Assembly: GCA_026394055.1 (NCBI GenBank)
Contig: JAPKYZ010000062.1
Span: 16,594-80,593, forward strand
Origin: Acidobacteriota bacterium
GTDB lineage: Bacteria; Acidobacteriota; Terriglobia; Bryobacterales; Bryobacteraceae
Length of the DNA stretch: 64,000 nucleotides
Reading direction: 5' to 3'
Below the pieces are notes generated by a model. The model ran no database searches, was not told the origin of the DNA, and worked only from the letters and a program-made list of their open reading frames with translations. A program made the translations under genes and the position numbers. Shown here piece by piece: positions 43,636 through 52,530 of this stretch. Every line of letters starts with the position of its first letter. Position 1 is the stretch's first letter.

Positions 43636-44769
43636 TCATGCTCGACGTCGAATCAACCAGCCAAGGCCAATCACCCCGAGCGCCAAGGCCTGAAATGACG
43701 CGGGTTCCGGTGTGGCCACCGGGAGTGGCGGAACGGAGCCTAGGGTCGCAAGCCATGCTGCTCCTGTCCCGTCGCGCCCCCCGTATCCTGCAATCGTCAG
43801 GCCGTCGTCAGAAACACCGACCGCGCTTACCAAAGAAACTCCCGTGAGATTCACTCCCTCGGCGCTGAGTATGTTCGTTATATAGCGCATGCCGTTGGTG
43901 GCGTCCCAAATCCATGCTCTGTAGTCCTGCTTCCCTCCCACCTGGGCATACCCCACGATGTACTTTCCGTTATCTGATACCGCGGTCGCGGTCGTTATTG
44001 AATCGGGTAGTTGTCCCAGCCCCTGCATCCCGGTCTTAGCTGTCCACCGGAACCCTTGCTGTCCGATTGAGGAGTCGGTGGTTCCGACGATCACTTTGCC
44101 GTCCGCAGATATGCCGTTAGCAATCGAGAAAGGCCCTGGTGCTCCTGGTAGGGTACCGAGCGGCACCATTCCTTCCGCCACAGTCCAGAGAAACGCCCTG
44201 CTGTCCGAAGTGCCAAAGATGGGCTGGTAAGCACCCACTACAACGCTTCCGTCGGCTGAAACGTCGTTCGCCTGAGCATACTTTCCGAGACTGGCCAGAA
44301 TAAGCGAACCACTGCCAAACACAAATCGATAAGCTTGACCGACACTGCTTCCGGCTGTGGTTCCGACCACGACGGTCCCATCGGCGGAAACGGCGTTTGC
44401 GCAACACACCTTGGGGTCGAAAGGTTGGGGCCCTTGCGATTCCGTCCACTCGAACGCCGTTTTGGGCGTCCCATACGAGCCCACGATGTGAGAGCCGTCC
44501 GACGAAACGCCAATTGCGATGCTGCCTCCCGGCGAGGAAAACAGACTTTTCGTCCCAGTTTCTTTTGTCCACCGTACGGCTGTATCACCGGACACCCCAA
44601 CGACCACCGAGCCATTCGATGACATGGCTGTCGCAGTAAAGGAGGTAAACCCGTCGAGGGCCGGTAATATCGTGATCGAGGCAGCTTGGACTTTCACGGC
44701 AAGAATCAATAGGAGAAAGCGTACTGATTGTTTGTGGGCGATGGTGGTGTAGTGATGTTCGAGTCTCAT
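43636..44769 (-). CDS. HAF-repeat protein with PEP-CTERM sorting signal
   Basis: The 377-residue protein has an N-terminal hydrophobic signal region (FLLLILAVKVQA), about seven repeats of the HAF/beta-propeller-like pattern (ANAVSADGTVVVG, NDVSADGSVVVGAY, NGISADGKVIVGT) and a C-terminal PEP-CTERM signal (PEPASFQALALG, then a hydrophobic stretch and RRR). PEP-CTERM proteins are processed by exosortase and exported to the surface, often in exopolysaccharide producers. The exosortase itself is not in this window. A well-spaced promoter ends ten bases before ATG 44769, so the mRNA leader is only a few bases. Confidence 0.9.
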   Translation of the reverse strand: MRLEHHYTTIAHKQSVRFLLLILAVKVQAASITILPALDGFTSFTATAMSSNGSVVVGVSGDTAVRWTKETGTKSLFSSPGGSIAIGVSSDGSHIVGSYGTPKTAFEWTESQGPQPFDPKVCCANAVSADGTVVVGTTAGSSVGQAYRFVFGSGSLILASLGKYAQANDVSADGSVVVGAYQPIFGTSDSRAFLWTVAEGMVPLGTLPGAPGPFSIANGISADGKVIVGTTDSSIGQQGFRWTAKTGMQGLGQLPDSITTATAVSDNGKYIVGYAQVGGKQDYRAWIWDATNGMRYITNILSAEGVNLTGVSLVSAVGVSDDGLTIAGYGGRDGTGAAWLATLGSVPPLPVATPEPASFQALALGVIGLGWLIRRRA

Positions 44770-44779
44770 GGCGGCCTAG

Positions 44780-44808
44780 AGTATATTCCATTAACACTGT
44801 CACTTCAA
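44780..44808 (-). promoter_or_regulatory. Promoter of the HAF/PEP-CTERM gene
   Basis: On the minus strand TTGAAG (44808 to 44803) and TATACT (44785 to 44780) are separated by exactly 17 bases, a near-consensus sigma-70 promoter. The -10 ends ten bases before ATG 44769, so the leader would be about four bases and contain no ribosome-binding site. Confidence 0.65.
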
Positions 44809-45041
44809 GTAAATACTTCGCCACTTTCTCCCCCCGGCGACGATAGTTGGGGACTTTCTTCTGAAAGATTACTCGGCCGTCAGCGAAATACACGGTCAGG
44901 ATTGAAAGCTTGATCTGGCGCAACGCAAACTGTTCATTGCAACCTCCCTTTCCGTCCACCTAGACCAGCAAAGCGTTGTGTCGTCGGAATCAGCGAACTC
45001 GCGCACCCCGGTCAACCTGCTCCGCATAGTACTCTAGGGCC

Positions 45042-46061
45042 ATGATCGCCACGACGCTGATCGCCCTATCCACTATGAATGCCCAATACACCGTTTCCAC
45101 CACTGAGCCGGAAGTTGGCTTGACTGTTGTCAAGCTGCGAGATGCCGCGCATCAGGTGGAGGTCTCCATCACGCCCACGGTGGGCAACATGGCGTTCTCC
45201 ATGATCGTCAAGGGCACGGAGGTCTTCTGGTCGCCCTACAAGACGGCGGCGGAGCTCCGGGCCAAGCCCCAACTGGTGGGCAATCCGTTTCTGGCGCCTT
45301 GGGCGAACCGGATTGACGGCGGCTCCTATTGGGCCAACGGCCAGCAGTACCTGCTGAACCCTCACTTGAACAATCTGCGGCCAGACCAGAATCGCAACCC
45401 CATCCATGGCTTGGTGGTGTTTTCCGACCGCTGGAAGGTGGCCTATGCGGCGGCTGATGAGACCGGCGCGGTGCTGCGCTCACGCCTGGAATTCTGGCGG
45501 TATGCCGATTGGATGGCGCAGTTTCCTTTTGCCCATTCGATTGAGATGACCTACCGGCTGACGAACGGTGTCTTGTCGGTGGAGACCGAGATTGAGAATC
45601 TGGGCACTCAGGCGATGCCGGTGGCGATTGGCTACCACCCCTACTACCAGATCCCCGGCGGCCGCGATGCGTGGACGGTCCACATTCCCGCCAAGGAACA
45701 TGTGGAGCTGACCTCCGCCCTAATCCCCAACGGCCAACGCACCCCGGTGGCCAGCATGGATCTGCCGCTCAAAGGGGCAAAGCAGGACGACGTCTACACG
45801 GGGCTGGTCCGCAATGCGGAAGGCCAAGCGGAGTTCTCCGTCACCAACGGGAAGCAGACGCTCGCGTTCCTGTTTGGACCCAAGTTCCCCGTCGGTGTCG
45901 TCTACGCCCCGCCCGGCCGGGACTTTGTCTGCTTTGAACCGATGGCCGGCATCACGGACGCGTTTAACCAGAACCACAAGGGCCAATACGCTGAACTACA
46001 GTCGGTGGCGGCGGGTGCGAAGTGGCGCGAGGTGTGGTCGATTAAGCCCAGCGGGTTTTAG
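45042..46061 (+). CDS. Aldose 1-epimerase (mutarotase) family protein
   Basis: The 339-residue protein has the galactose mutarotase beta-sandwich: NPFLAPWANRIDGGSY, NPIHGLVVFSDRW with a conserved His, AIGYHPYYQIPGG with the catalytic-type histidine and CFEPMAGITDAFN with the conserved glutamate. It interconverts anomers of an aldose or sugar derivative. The N-terminus (MIATTLIALSTMNAQYTVS) may be a signal peptide, suggesting periplasmic action. ATG 45042 has no strong ribosome-binding site. A family A palindrome follows the stop. Confidence 0.9.
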   Translation: MIATTLIALSTMNAQYTVSTTEPEVGLTVVKLRDAAHQVEVSITPTVGNMAFSMIVKGTEVFWSPYKTAAELRAKPQLVGNPFLAPWANRIDGGSYWANGQQYLLNPHLNNLRPDQNRNPIHGLVVFSDRWKVAYAAADETGAVLRSRLEFWRYADWMAQFPFAHSIEMTYRLTNGVLSVETEIENLGTQAMPVAIGYHPYYQIPGGRDAWTVHIPAKEHVELTSALIPNGQRTPVASMDLPLKGAKQDDVYTGLVRNAEGQAEFSVTNGKQTLAFLFGPKFPVGVVYAPPGRDFVCFEPMAGITDAFNQNHKGQYAELQSVAAGAKWREVWSIKPSGF

Positions 46062-46071
46062 CGTATGGTCC

Positions 46072-46138
46072 AGCTCCATGCGTGAGCTTGGGGCTTCTTC
46101 GCGTAACCCACCAAAGCCCCAAGCTCACGCATGGGGCT
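46072..46138. repeat. Palindromic repeat family A, copy 2
   Basis: Arms of 24 bases (46072-46095 and 46115-46138) are reverse complements with one mismatch around a 19-base loop. The whole element is a reverse-oriented copy of 2248-2314. It lies between the convergent aldose epimerase and polX genes. Confidence 0.85.
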
Positions 46139-46146
46139 GAGCGTGC

Positions 46147-47877
46147 TTAAGTGCGGCCTCCGCGCAGCAGGGCTTCAAACTCGGCGACGCTGCGGGTGTT
46201 GATCACATCAGCTTTCGTCAGCCAGCCGCGGCGGGCGGTTAGGATGCCGTAGCGCATGTTTAGTAGGTGCTTCGGATGGTGGGCGTCGGTGGAGATCACG
46301 AACTTGCAGCCTTTCCGGTGGGCGGCGCGGAGCATGGTGTCGTTCAGGTCCAGGCGTTCGGGCGAGGCGTTGAGTTCCAGCCACACGCCGTGCTGGGCGG
46401 CGGCGGTGGCCACTCGCTCAAAGTCAAATGGGAAGCCGTCGCGGTGGAGCAGGACGCGGCCGGTGGGGTGGCCGATGACGCGGACGTACTTATTCTCGAT
46501 GGCGGCGAGATACCGCTCGGTCATTTCGCTGGATGACAGGTTCATGTAACTGTGGACGCTGGCGACCACAAAGTCGAGCGCGGCCAGGGCTTCATCATCC
46601 AGGTCCATGCGGCCGTCGCGGAGGATGTCGCATTCCAGGCCCGAGAATACGCGCAACGGGTAATTGGCTTGATCGTCACGAACGCGCTTGGCAAAGGCGA
46701 TGGCGCGGGCTTCGTCCAAACCATTGGCCATCGCGAGAGCCTTGGAGTGATCCGTGATGGCGATGTATTCGTAACCCAACTCCTGGGCATGTCCGGCCAT
46801 TTCTTCCAGCGTCGCCCGGCCGTCGGTCTCGGTGGTGTGCATGTGCAGATCACCCCGCAGGTCGGCGGCTTCGAGCAGGGTGGGCAGCGTGCCGGTTTCG
46901 GCGGCTTCCAGCTCTCCCCGGTTCTCGCGGAGCTCCGGCGGCACCCAGGCCAGGCCCAGGGCGGCGTAGATCTCCTCCTCGGTCCGCGTGGCCACGAAGG
47001 ACCCGTCGGCGGTGCGCGACAGGCCGTACTCGTTCAACGACAAGCCCATCCGGACGGCGCGGGTCCGCAGCACGACGTTGTGGTCCTTTGATCCGGTGAA
47101 GTACTGCAGCGCCGCACCGTAGTTCTCTTCCGGCAGCGTGCGGACATCCACCTGCAGGCCTTCCACGCCCACGTGGGCGCTTGCCTTGTTTTCGCCATGG
47201 GCGAGCACTCCGGTGACACGCGGGTGCTTGACGAACACCTCCAGCGCCGCCACCGCATTGGGGCCCGTCACTAGCAAATCGAGATCGCCAATCGTTTCCC
47301 GGCCGCGCCGCAAGCTGCCCGCTGGCGTGACGGCGGTGACGCCCGGGACGGCGCCCAAATCCGCGACAAACTGGGCGGCAGTGACGTGGGCGAAGCTCAA
47401 CAGAAACCGGCCGGCGCTGCGGCGGTACTGGGCTATGGACTTTAGTACTTTCTCTTCTAGCTTGGCGCCCATCCGGGGCAGGGTTTGCAGGCGCTGCTCA
47501 AGGCAAAGCTTCTCCAGGTCATCAATGGTGGTGACACGGAAATGCTCGATGATCAAGGCGATGGACTTGGGGCCTAACCCCTGGATCTTCAACAGTTCCA
47601 GCGCCGTGGGCGGGTATTTCTCGAGCATCTGGTCGCGCCGCGCAAACGAACCGCGCCCGGCGAGTTCGGCCAAAATGGCGGCCATTCCTTTGCCAATGCC
47701 CGGGATGTCGGTCACGTTACGTTCTGGATCGTTTAGTACGTCCAGAACCCGCTCGGGGAATCCTTCGATGGCGGAGGCGGCATTGCGGTAACTGCGGATG
47801 CGGAAGCCGTCCTCGGCCGCAATCTCCATCAGATCCGCCGTTTCGATCAGTAAACGCGCGATTTCAACGTTTTCCAT
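46147..47877 (-). CDS. polX: PolX-family DNA polymerase/3'-5' exonuclease
   Basis: The 576-residue protein has helix-hairpin-helix DNA-binding motifs (about 50-110, [24 protein letters not shown]), the X-family polymerase site GSLRR at 187-191 with D198, D200 and D244, and a C-terminal PHP phosphoesterase domain (about 340-570) starting HMHTTETDG and including [20 protein letters not shown] and STDAHHP. Bacterial PolX proteins fill short gaps in base-excision repair and remove 3' mismatches. The length matches the bacterial family. It is divergent from hfq. Confidence 0.95.
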   Translation of the reverse strand: MENVEIARLLIETADLMEIAAEDGFRIRSYRNAASAIEGFPERVLDVLNDPERNVTDIPGIGKGMAAILAELAGRGSFARRDQMLEKYPPTALELLKIQGLGPKSIALIIEHFRVTTIDDLEKLCLEQRLQTLPRMGAKLEEKVLKSIAQYRRSAGRFLLSFAHVTAAQFVADLGAVPGVTAVTPAGSLRRGRETIGDLDLLVTGPNAVAALEVFVKHPRVTGVLAHGENKASAHVGVEGLQVDVRTLPEENYGAALQYFTGSKDHNVVLRTRAVRMGLSLNEYGLSRTADGSFVATRTEEEIYAALGLAWVPPELRENRGELEAAETGTLPTLLEAADLRGDLHMHTTETDGRATLEEMAGHAQELGYEYIAITDHSKALAMANGLDEARAIAFAKRVRDDQANYPLRVFSGLECDILRDGRMDLDDEALAALDFVVASVHSYMNLSSSEMTERYLAAIENKYVRVIGHPTGRVLLHRDGFPFDFERVATAAAQHGVWLELNASPERLDLNDTMLRAAHRKGCKFVISTDAHHPKHLLNMRYGILTARRGWLTKADVINTRSVAEFEALLRGGRT

Positions 47878-48071
47878 CTCGTTCCATCGTAAACCGGGGC
47901 GCTGCCGTGGCGGCGCGCGAGTGCCATTTGTCTACCCCAATCCCTTTGGAAGAGCAGTGGAACCTGTATGAAAATCTGGTGTACAATCGCGGGAGACTGA
48001 CAGGCGGCCAACAGCCTGCGGTTTTGTGGCGGACCGATGGTACTGCCACTCTATTTCGAGGAAGGGAATCG

Positions 48072-48383
48072 ATGGAAAAGCTCGCACAACAACAAAATAT
48101 TCAAGAAGCTTTCCTCAACAATGCTCGTAAGGAAAAGATCTACCTCACGATTTATCTGATGAGTGGGGTGAAACTTTCGGGCCGGATTAGAAGTTTCGAC
48201 AAGTACTCCGTGATCCTGGAAGCCAACAACCAGGAACAGTTGATCTTCAAGCACGCCATCTCAACGGTGGTGGTCTCCCGGGCCACTCATCCGGCGAACT
48301 ACATGCCTCCGCCAGTGGGTGCTTCTTCCCCCGGACAACCCGCTGCCGGCATGGCCGTAGCGGCAGGGTCTCCAGGAGAATAG
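48072..48383 (+). CDS. hfq: RNA chaperone Hfq
   Basis: The 103-residue protein has the Hfq Sm fold (about 5-70): [39 protein letters not shown] (Sm1) and [13 protein letters not shown] (Sm2, with the KHAIST form of the YKHAI motif). It forms a hexamer that pairs small RNAs with mRNAs. The C-terminal tail (about 74-103) is short, Pro/Ala/Gly-rich and unstructured. ATG 48072 has AAGGGA nearby upstream. HflX follows, the order seen in many bacteria. Confidence 0.95.
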   Translation: MEKLAQQQNIQEAFLNNARKEKIYLTIYLMSGVKLSGRIRSFDKYSVILEANNQEQLIFKHAISTVVVSRATHPANYMPPPVGASSPGQPAAGMAVAAGSPGE

Positions 48384-48402
48384 CCGCATTCGGGGAGATT
48401 GA

Positions 48403-49713
48403 CTGGCCCACATCGAAAACGCCATCCTGGTCGGTTTAGAGATTCGGAGCACGCGGAGCCAGTCCGCGACGCGTGCCGAAGAATCGCTGGACGAATTGTC
48501 TGTCCTCGCGCAAACCGCGGGTGCGCAGGTGGTGGAGCGTTTTCTGCAGTTCCGCGACTCGGCCGAAGCGGCGACGCTGCTGGGTTCCGGAAAAGTTCAG
48601 GAACTGCGCCAGGCCGTCAATCTCCATGAGGCCGATGTCGTCATTTTTGACGTCGAGCTGACACCCACCCAATTACGCAATCTGGAGCGCGAGCTCGGCA
48701 CCCGGGTGGTGGACCGCACCCAGTTGATCCTCGACATTTTCGCCTCCCGCGCCCGGACCCGAGAAGGCCAGCTGCAGGTGGAGCTGGCGCAGCTGAACTA
48801 TCTGATGCCACGTTTGGCCGGCCGGGGCACCGCGATGTCGCGCCTGGGCGGCGGCATCGGCACCCGTGGACCCGGCGAGACCCAGCTGGAGACCGACCGC
48901 CGGAAGATCGCCCGCCGCATCAAGCGCATCCAGCAGGACATCGAAACCGTCCGCACCGGGCGCACCATCCAGCGCCGCCAGCGCCAAGGCGTACCGCTGG
49001 CGACGGTGGCCATGGCGGGCTACACCAACGCCGGTAAATCGACGCTGTTCAACCGGCTGACCGGCGCCGACGTGGTGGCCGATGCGCGCCTGTTCGCCAC
49101 GCTGGACCCGACCGTCCGCCACGTGATCCTCCCTTCGCGGCGCAAGGTGCTGATGTCGGACACGGTGGGCTTTATCCAGAGCCTGCCCACGACGCTGGTG
49201 AAGGCGTTCCGCGCGACGCTCGAAGAGGTGGTGGAGGCGAAGCTGATCCTGCATGTCGTCGATGCCAGCTCCGCCGCCGGACCGCAGCATACGGCGCAGG
49301 TGATGAAGGTGCTGGCCGAGATCGGCGCGGCCGTCACGCCCCAGATTCTGGTGCTGAACAAGGCGGACCTGTATTCGGAATCGCCGGATGCCCATGCCAT
49401 GGCGGCGCGGCTACTGGCCGAGACGGAAGAGAAGGCGCCGCCGCGGGCCGTTTGTGTGTCGGCGCGGACCGGACAAGGCATACCGGAACTGCTGCGGATG
49501 ATCGACGACCTGCTGCCGCTCGACCCGGTCAGCCCCTGCCGCTTCCGGCTGCCGGTGGGCGAAGGCGGACCGTTAAGTCTACTGCACGACACGACGCAGG
49601 TGCAGTCCGTGACGTACCTGGATGAAGTCTGTGAAGTGGAGTGCATCGCCCCGGAATCGATCCGGCGGCGGCTGGCGCGATACCTGGTGACGGCCAAGCC
49701 ATCGGCTGAATGA
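48403..49713 (+). CDS. hflX: GTPase HflX, apparent CTG start
   Basis: The 436-residue ribosome-associated GTPase has an N-terminal HflX domain (ENAILVGLEI, ESLDELSVLAQTAGAQVV, LLGSGKVQELR), a coiled coil and a G domain with P-loop GYTNAGKST at about 206-214, DTVGF and NKAD. It splits or rescues stalled ribosomes. The conserved N-terminus continues upstream of the first usual start (TTG 48496), and the frame is open only to the TGA at 48400-48402. The first codon after it is CTG 48403, with GGGGAG five bases upstream. No ATG, GTG or TTG is available in between. The gene follows hfq. Confidence 0.9.
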   Translation: MAHIENAILVGLEIRSTRSQSATRAEESLDELSVLAQTAGAQVVERFLQFRDSAEAATLLGSGKVQELRQAVNLHEADVVIFDVELTPTQLRNLERELGTRVVDRTQLILDIFASRARTREGQLQVELAQLNYLMPRLAGRGTAMSRLGGGIGTRGPGETQLETDRRKIARRIKRIQQDIETVRTGRTIQRRQRQGVPLATVAMAGYTNAGKSTLFNRLTGADVVADARLFATLDPTVRHVILPSRRKVLMSDTVGFIQSLPTTLVKAFRATLEEVVEAKLILHVVDASSAAGPQHTAQVMKVLAEIGAAVTPQILVLNKADLYSESPDAHAMAARLLAETEEKAPPRAVCVSARTGQGIPELLRMIDDLLPLDPVSPCRFRLPVGEGGPLSLLHDTTQVQSVTYLDEVCEVECIAPESIRRRLARYLVTAKPSAE

Positions 49714-49793
49714 GGGTGCCGCCGGGCGCATCTTGACCGGACACAGAGACGGGATTTCCGGCCTGTTGGCCAACTGATATGCTTTGGACTGGG

Positions 49794-50447
49794 ATGAATA
49801 TCCCCAATGCACTAACGCTTCTCCGGATTTTCTTTGTCCCCATGCTGGTCGGCGCTCTGGTGGGAGACGCCCGGCAGGTGTGGCTGGCGCTGGCCATTTT
49901 TCTGGCGGCCGCGCTGACCGATTTGCTGGACGGCTACCTGGCGCGGCGCTGGGGGCAGATCACCACCGTCGGCACGCTGCTGGACCCGATCGCCGACAAG
50001 CTGCTGATCTCGGCGGCACTGATCGCGCTGGTGCAAGTGCACGCCGTGGCGGGCTGGGTGGCGATCTTGATTGTGGGCCGCGAATTTGCCATCTCCGGGC
50101 TGCGCTCCATTGCGTCATCCGAGGGCTACATCATCCAGGCCAGCGACGCGGGCAAGACCAAGATGGTGTTGCAGGTGGCGGCGGTGGCGCTGCTGCTGGT
50201 GGCGATGGAATGGCCCAGCCTGAAGCTTTACGCCGATTTGACGTTGTTCGCCGTCGTGGCGTCGTCGCTGTTGAGCGCCCTGCTCTACTTCCGGCAGTTT
50301 TGGAGCAAGATCGACCACCGCGTGAAGCGGCGGCGCCGGCGCGAATACTTCGCTATGGCTCGCGAACAGCGGCTCCAGCAACTCCAGGGGAAGATGGCGA
50401 AACGGGCGGCGGTTGCGACGACCGAATCTCGTAGTTCTGCGGGGTAA
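49794..50447 (+). CDS. pgsA: CDP-diacylglycerol-glycerol-3-phosphate 3-phosphatidyltransferase
   Basis: The 217-residue membrane enzyme has the CDP-alcohol phosphatidyltransferase signature D-x2-D-G-x2-A-R-x8-G-x3-D-x3-D in TDLLDGYLARRWGQITTVG and LLDPIADK. It makes phosphatidylglycerophosphate, the precursor of phosphatidylglycerol. ATG 49794 (MNIPNALTLLR) is the family start; an upstream ATG adds five residues. The basic C-terminal tail after about residue 180 (KRRRRREYFAMAREQRLQQL) is longer than usual and its last 95 bases overlap the 3' end of the RodZ-like gene on the other strand. Confidence 0.93.
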   Translation: MNIPNALTLLRIFFVPMLVGALVGDARQVWLALAIFLAAALTDLLDGYLARRWGQITTVGTLLDPIADKLLISAALIALVQVHAVAGWVAILIVGREFAISGLRSIASSEGYIIQASDAGKTKMVLQVAAVALLLVAMEWPSLKLYADLTLFAVVASSLLSALLYFRQFWSKIDHRVKRRRRREYFAMAREQRLQQLQGKMAKRAAVATTESRSSAG

Positions 50448-51438
50448 GCACGACGGTCCGGATCTGACCACGCGGCCCCGGCGCACCAATCGCCTGACCG
50501 TTGAATCGGATCTGGATGCCTCCGGCGTTGCCGGTGAACACCACCGCGCTCATGGACCCGGCAATGCGCCGCGTCTCGCCCGCCTCCATCACGCCCCCAA
50601 AGATCTTCTCGCCATCAGACAGCAGCCGGACCCAGGACTTCTCCGTGGCGCTGACGGCGACCTCAACCGGCGAGGTTTGCCCGACGCTGGCCGTCCCGCG
50701 GCTGAGCAAACCAGGCTGGCTAGTGGGCGGCGCCACGGAGGCAGCCGGCGCAGCGGCGGACGGGACCGGGCCTGCGGACGGCGCCGTGGACTTCAACGGG
50801 AGTGCCGGCGCCCGGTTGGCAGCGGTCAGTTCCGGCGGGGCCGTTGCCGGACTCGCAGCGGGCTCCTGCGACTCGTTCGCGGCCGGCACGCTCGGGTCCG
50901 TATTCGGACTGGGCACATTCGTGGCTGGCGGCGTGACGGCGGGCGCCGGAGTGGTGGAGACGGCGGCGGGGGTCGTCGTCCGGCCCAGCACAAAGGCCCG
51001 CAGATCGGGCCGCTGCTGCCAGGTGAGGTACCCGGCCGAACCGAAGATCAAGGTGACGGCCAGCGTCATCCAAATCGTGCCGCTATTGGACTCCTTGACG
51101 AACGCGGCTTCGTGGAAAAACTCGGCGCCATCTTCCGCCACCAGCGCGGGCTTGGTGGGCCGGTAGTCTCGCAGAATCTTCTCGACGGGAACGGTTTCCA
51201 CCGGGGGAATCGTTACCGCTTCCAGATCACCATTGATGTCCGCACCGTTGAGGCCGAGAGCTTGGGCGTACTGGCGTACGAAGCTCCGGGAGAAAAAGCC
51301 GCCAGGAATCTGGTCCAGCTGGTCTTGCTCAATCGCTTCCAAATATGACAAGCGAATACGGGTTCGAGATGCAATCTCAGCCAGGGACAAGGCTTGCTGT
51401 TCGCGGGCGGCCCGCAGCTTTCTTCCCAATGAAACCAT
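50353..51438 (-). CDS. RodZ-like helix-turn-helix membrane protein
   Basis: The 361-residue protein has an N-terminal HTH_25 domain (LGRKLRAAREQQALSLAEIA, FFSRSFVRQYAQALGL), one membrane segment (about 117-135, TIWMTLAVTLIFGSAGYLTW), a long Pro/Ala/Ser/Thr-rich periplasmic linker (about 150-255) and a C-terminal DUF4115 domain (SWVRLLSDGEKIFGGVMEAGE, IQIRFNGQAI). RodZ links MreB to the wall-elongation machinery. The 3' end overlaps pgsA on the opposite strand by 95 bases. It is divergent from the GT2 gene. Confidence 0.88.
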   Translation of the reverse strand: MVSLGRKLRAAREQQALSLAEIASRTRIRLSYLEAIEQDQLDQIPGGFFSRSFVRQYAQALGLNGADINGDLEAVTIPPVETVPVEKILRDYRPTKPALVAEDGAEFFHEAAFVKESNSGTIWMTLAVTLIFGSAGYLTWQQRPDLRAFVLGRTTTPAAVSTTPAPAVTPPATNVPSPNTDPSVPAANESQEPAASPATAPPELTAANRAPALPLKSTAPSAGPVPSAAAPAASVAPPTSQPGLLSRGTASVGQTSPVEVAVSATEKSWVRLLSDGEKIFGGVMEAGETRRIAGSMSAVVFTGNAGGIQIRFNGQAIGAPGPRGQIRTVVLTPQNYEIRSSQPPPVSPSSPGVAGAAVREP

Positions 51439-51470
51439 ATCTTCTGCTTTTTGAACGGTCTACCATCTTA

Positions 51471-51476
51471 TAATAC
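51471..51476 (+). promoter_or_regulatory. Consensus -10 hexamer before the GT2 gene
   Basis: A perfect TATAAT ends ten bases before ATG 51487, predicting a leader of about four bases. A TTGAAC 12 bases upstream is too close to serve as a standard -35. Confidence 0.5.
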
Positions 51477-51486
51477 TACATTCACG

Positions 51487-52530
51487 ATGAATCCCTTACC
51501 CCCGGGGGGAATGCCGCGTATTTCGGTTGTGGTGGTGAACTGGAACCGCCGCGAGTTGCTCCGCCAATGCCTGGATTCATTGTTGAATCAAACAGTTGGG
51601 GATGTCCACATCTGCGTGGTGGACAACGGCTCCACCGACGGTTCGGTGGAGCTCATCGAATTGTCATACCCCGGCGTCCGGCTGGTCCGCAACCACGACA
51701 ATCGCGGCTTTTGTGCGGCCAATAACCAGGGAATATTTACATCTGATTGCGATTTGGTGGCGCTTTTAAACAATGATGCCCGGGCGCATCCGGACTGGCT
51801 GCGCCAATTGGCGGCGGCCTTTGAGGGGCGGCCGGAGGTGGGCATGGCGGCCTCCAAGATCCTGGTGGCGGAACGGCCGCAGGTGATCGACAAGGTGGGG
51901 CATCTGATCTGGCCCGATGGCCAGAACCGGGGCCGGGGGACGGGTGAGACCGACCATGGTCAGTATGACCAGATCGAGGAAGTGGCGTGGCCGGACGGCT
52001 GCGCAGCGATGTACCGCCGGTCGATGCTGGACCAGATTGGCGGCTTCGATGAGGACCTGTTCGCCTACGCCGATGACGCCGAGCTGGGTCTGCGGGCGCG
52101 GATTGCCGGGTGGCGGTGCTTGTATATGCCGGCGGCCGTGGTCTACCATCAGCGCGGGGCTACCCTGGGCGTAGCGAGCGCGCGGCGGCTGGTCTTGATT
52201 GAGCGCAACCGCGTGCTGCTGGCGGTGAAGCTGTTCCCGCTGAGCCTGCTGTGGCTGAATCCGGTTTACTATGGCCTACGGGTGCTGGCCGGCGCGTGGG
52301 CCGCCTGGCGAGGCGAAGGCGAAACGAAGCACTACGCTGGCTGGTCTGGCAAACTGACGATGGTGACCGCGCTGCTCGAAGGTGATCGGCAGGCGCTGGC
52401 CATGGCTCCACGGATGTGGGCCAAGCGAAAGGAGATTGCGCGATTCCGGAAATTGAGCCCCGACCAGGTCCGCCAACTGCTGCGGCAGTACCGGATCCCG
52501 CTGCGCACCCTGTCGAGCCAGGCCAGCTGA
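51487..52530 (+). CDS. GT2-family glycosyltransferase
   Basis: The 347-residue GT-A enzyme starts ISVVVVNWNRRELLRQCLDS and has VVDNGSTDGS, ALLNNDARAHPDW (the DxD-like metal site) and VAWPDGCAAMYRRS with FDEDLFAYADDAELGLRA, the pattern of rhamnosyltransferase-like GT2 enzymes of O-antigen and exopolysaccharide clusters. A C-terminal membrane-associated part (LFPLSLLWLNPVYYGLRV) anchors it. ATG 51487 is chosen since TATAAT lies ten bases upstream. Two methyltransferases follow with four-base overlaps, forming a small glycan-modification operon. Confidence 0.9.
   Translation: MNPLPPGGMPRISVVVVNWNRRELLRQCLDSLLNQTVGDVHICVVDNGSTDGSVELIELSYPGVRLVRNHDNRGFCAANNQGIFTSDCDLVALLNNDARAHPDWLRQLAAAFEGRPEVGMAASKILVAERPQVIDKVGHLIWPDGQNRGRGTGETDHGQYDQIEEVAWPDGCAAMYRRSMLDQIGGFDEDLFAYADDAELGLRARIAGWRCLYMPAAVVYHQRGATLGVASARRLVLIERNRVLLAVKLFPLSLLWLNPVYYGLRVLAGAWAAWRGEGETKHYAGWSGKLTMVTALLEGDRQALAMAPRMWAKRKEIARFRKLSPDQVRQLLRQYRIPLRTLSSQAS

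Noticed and set aside
47982..47987. TACAAT as a promoter -10 for hfq
   Set aside because: No suitable -35 could be matched and the leader would be about 80 bases; not strong enough to list.
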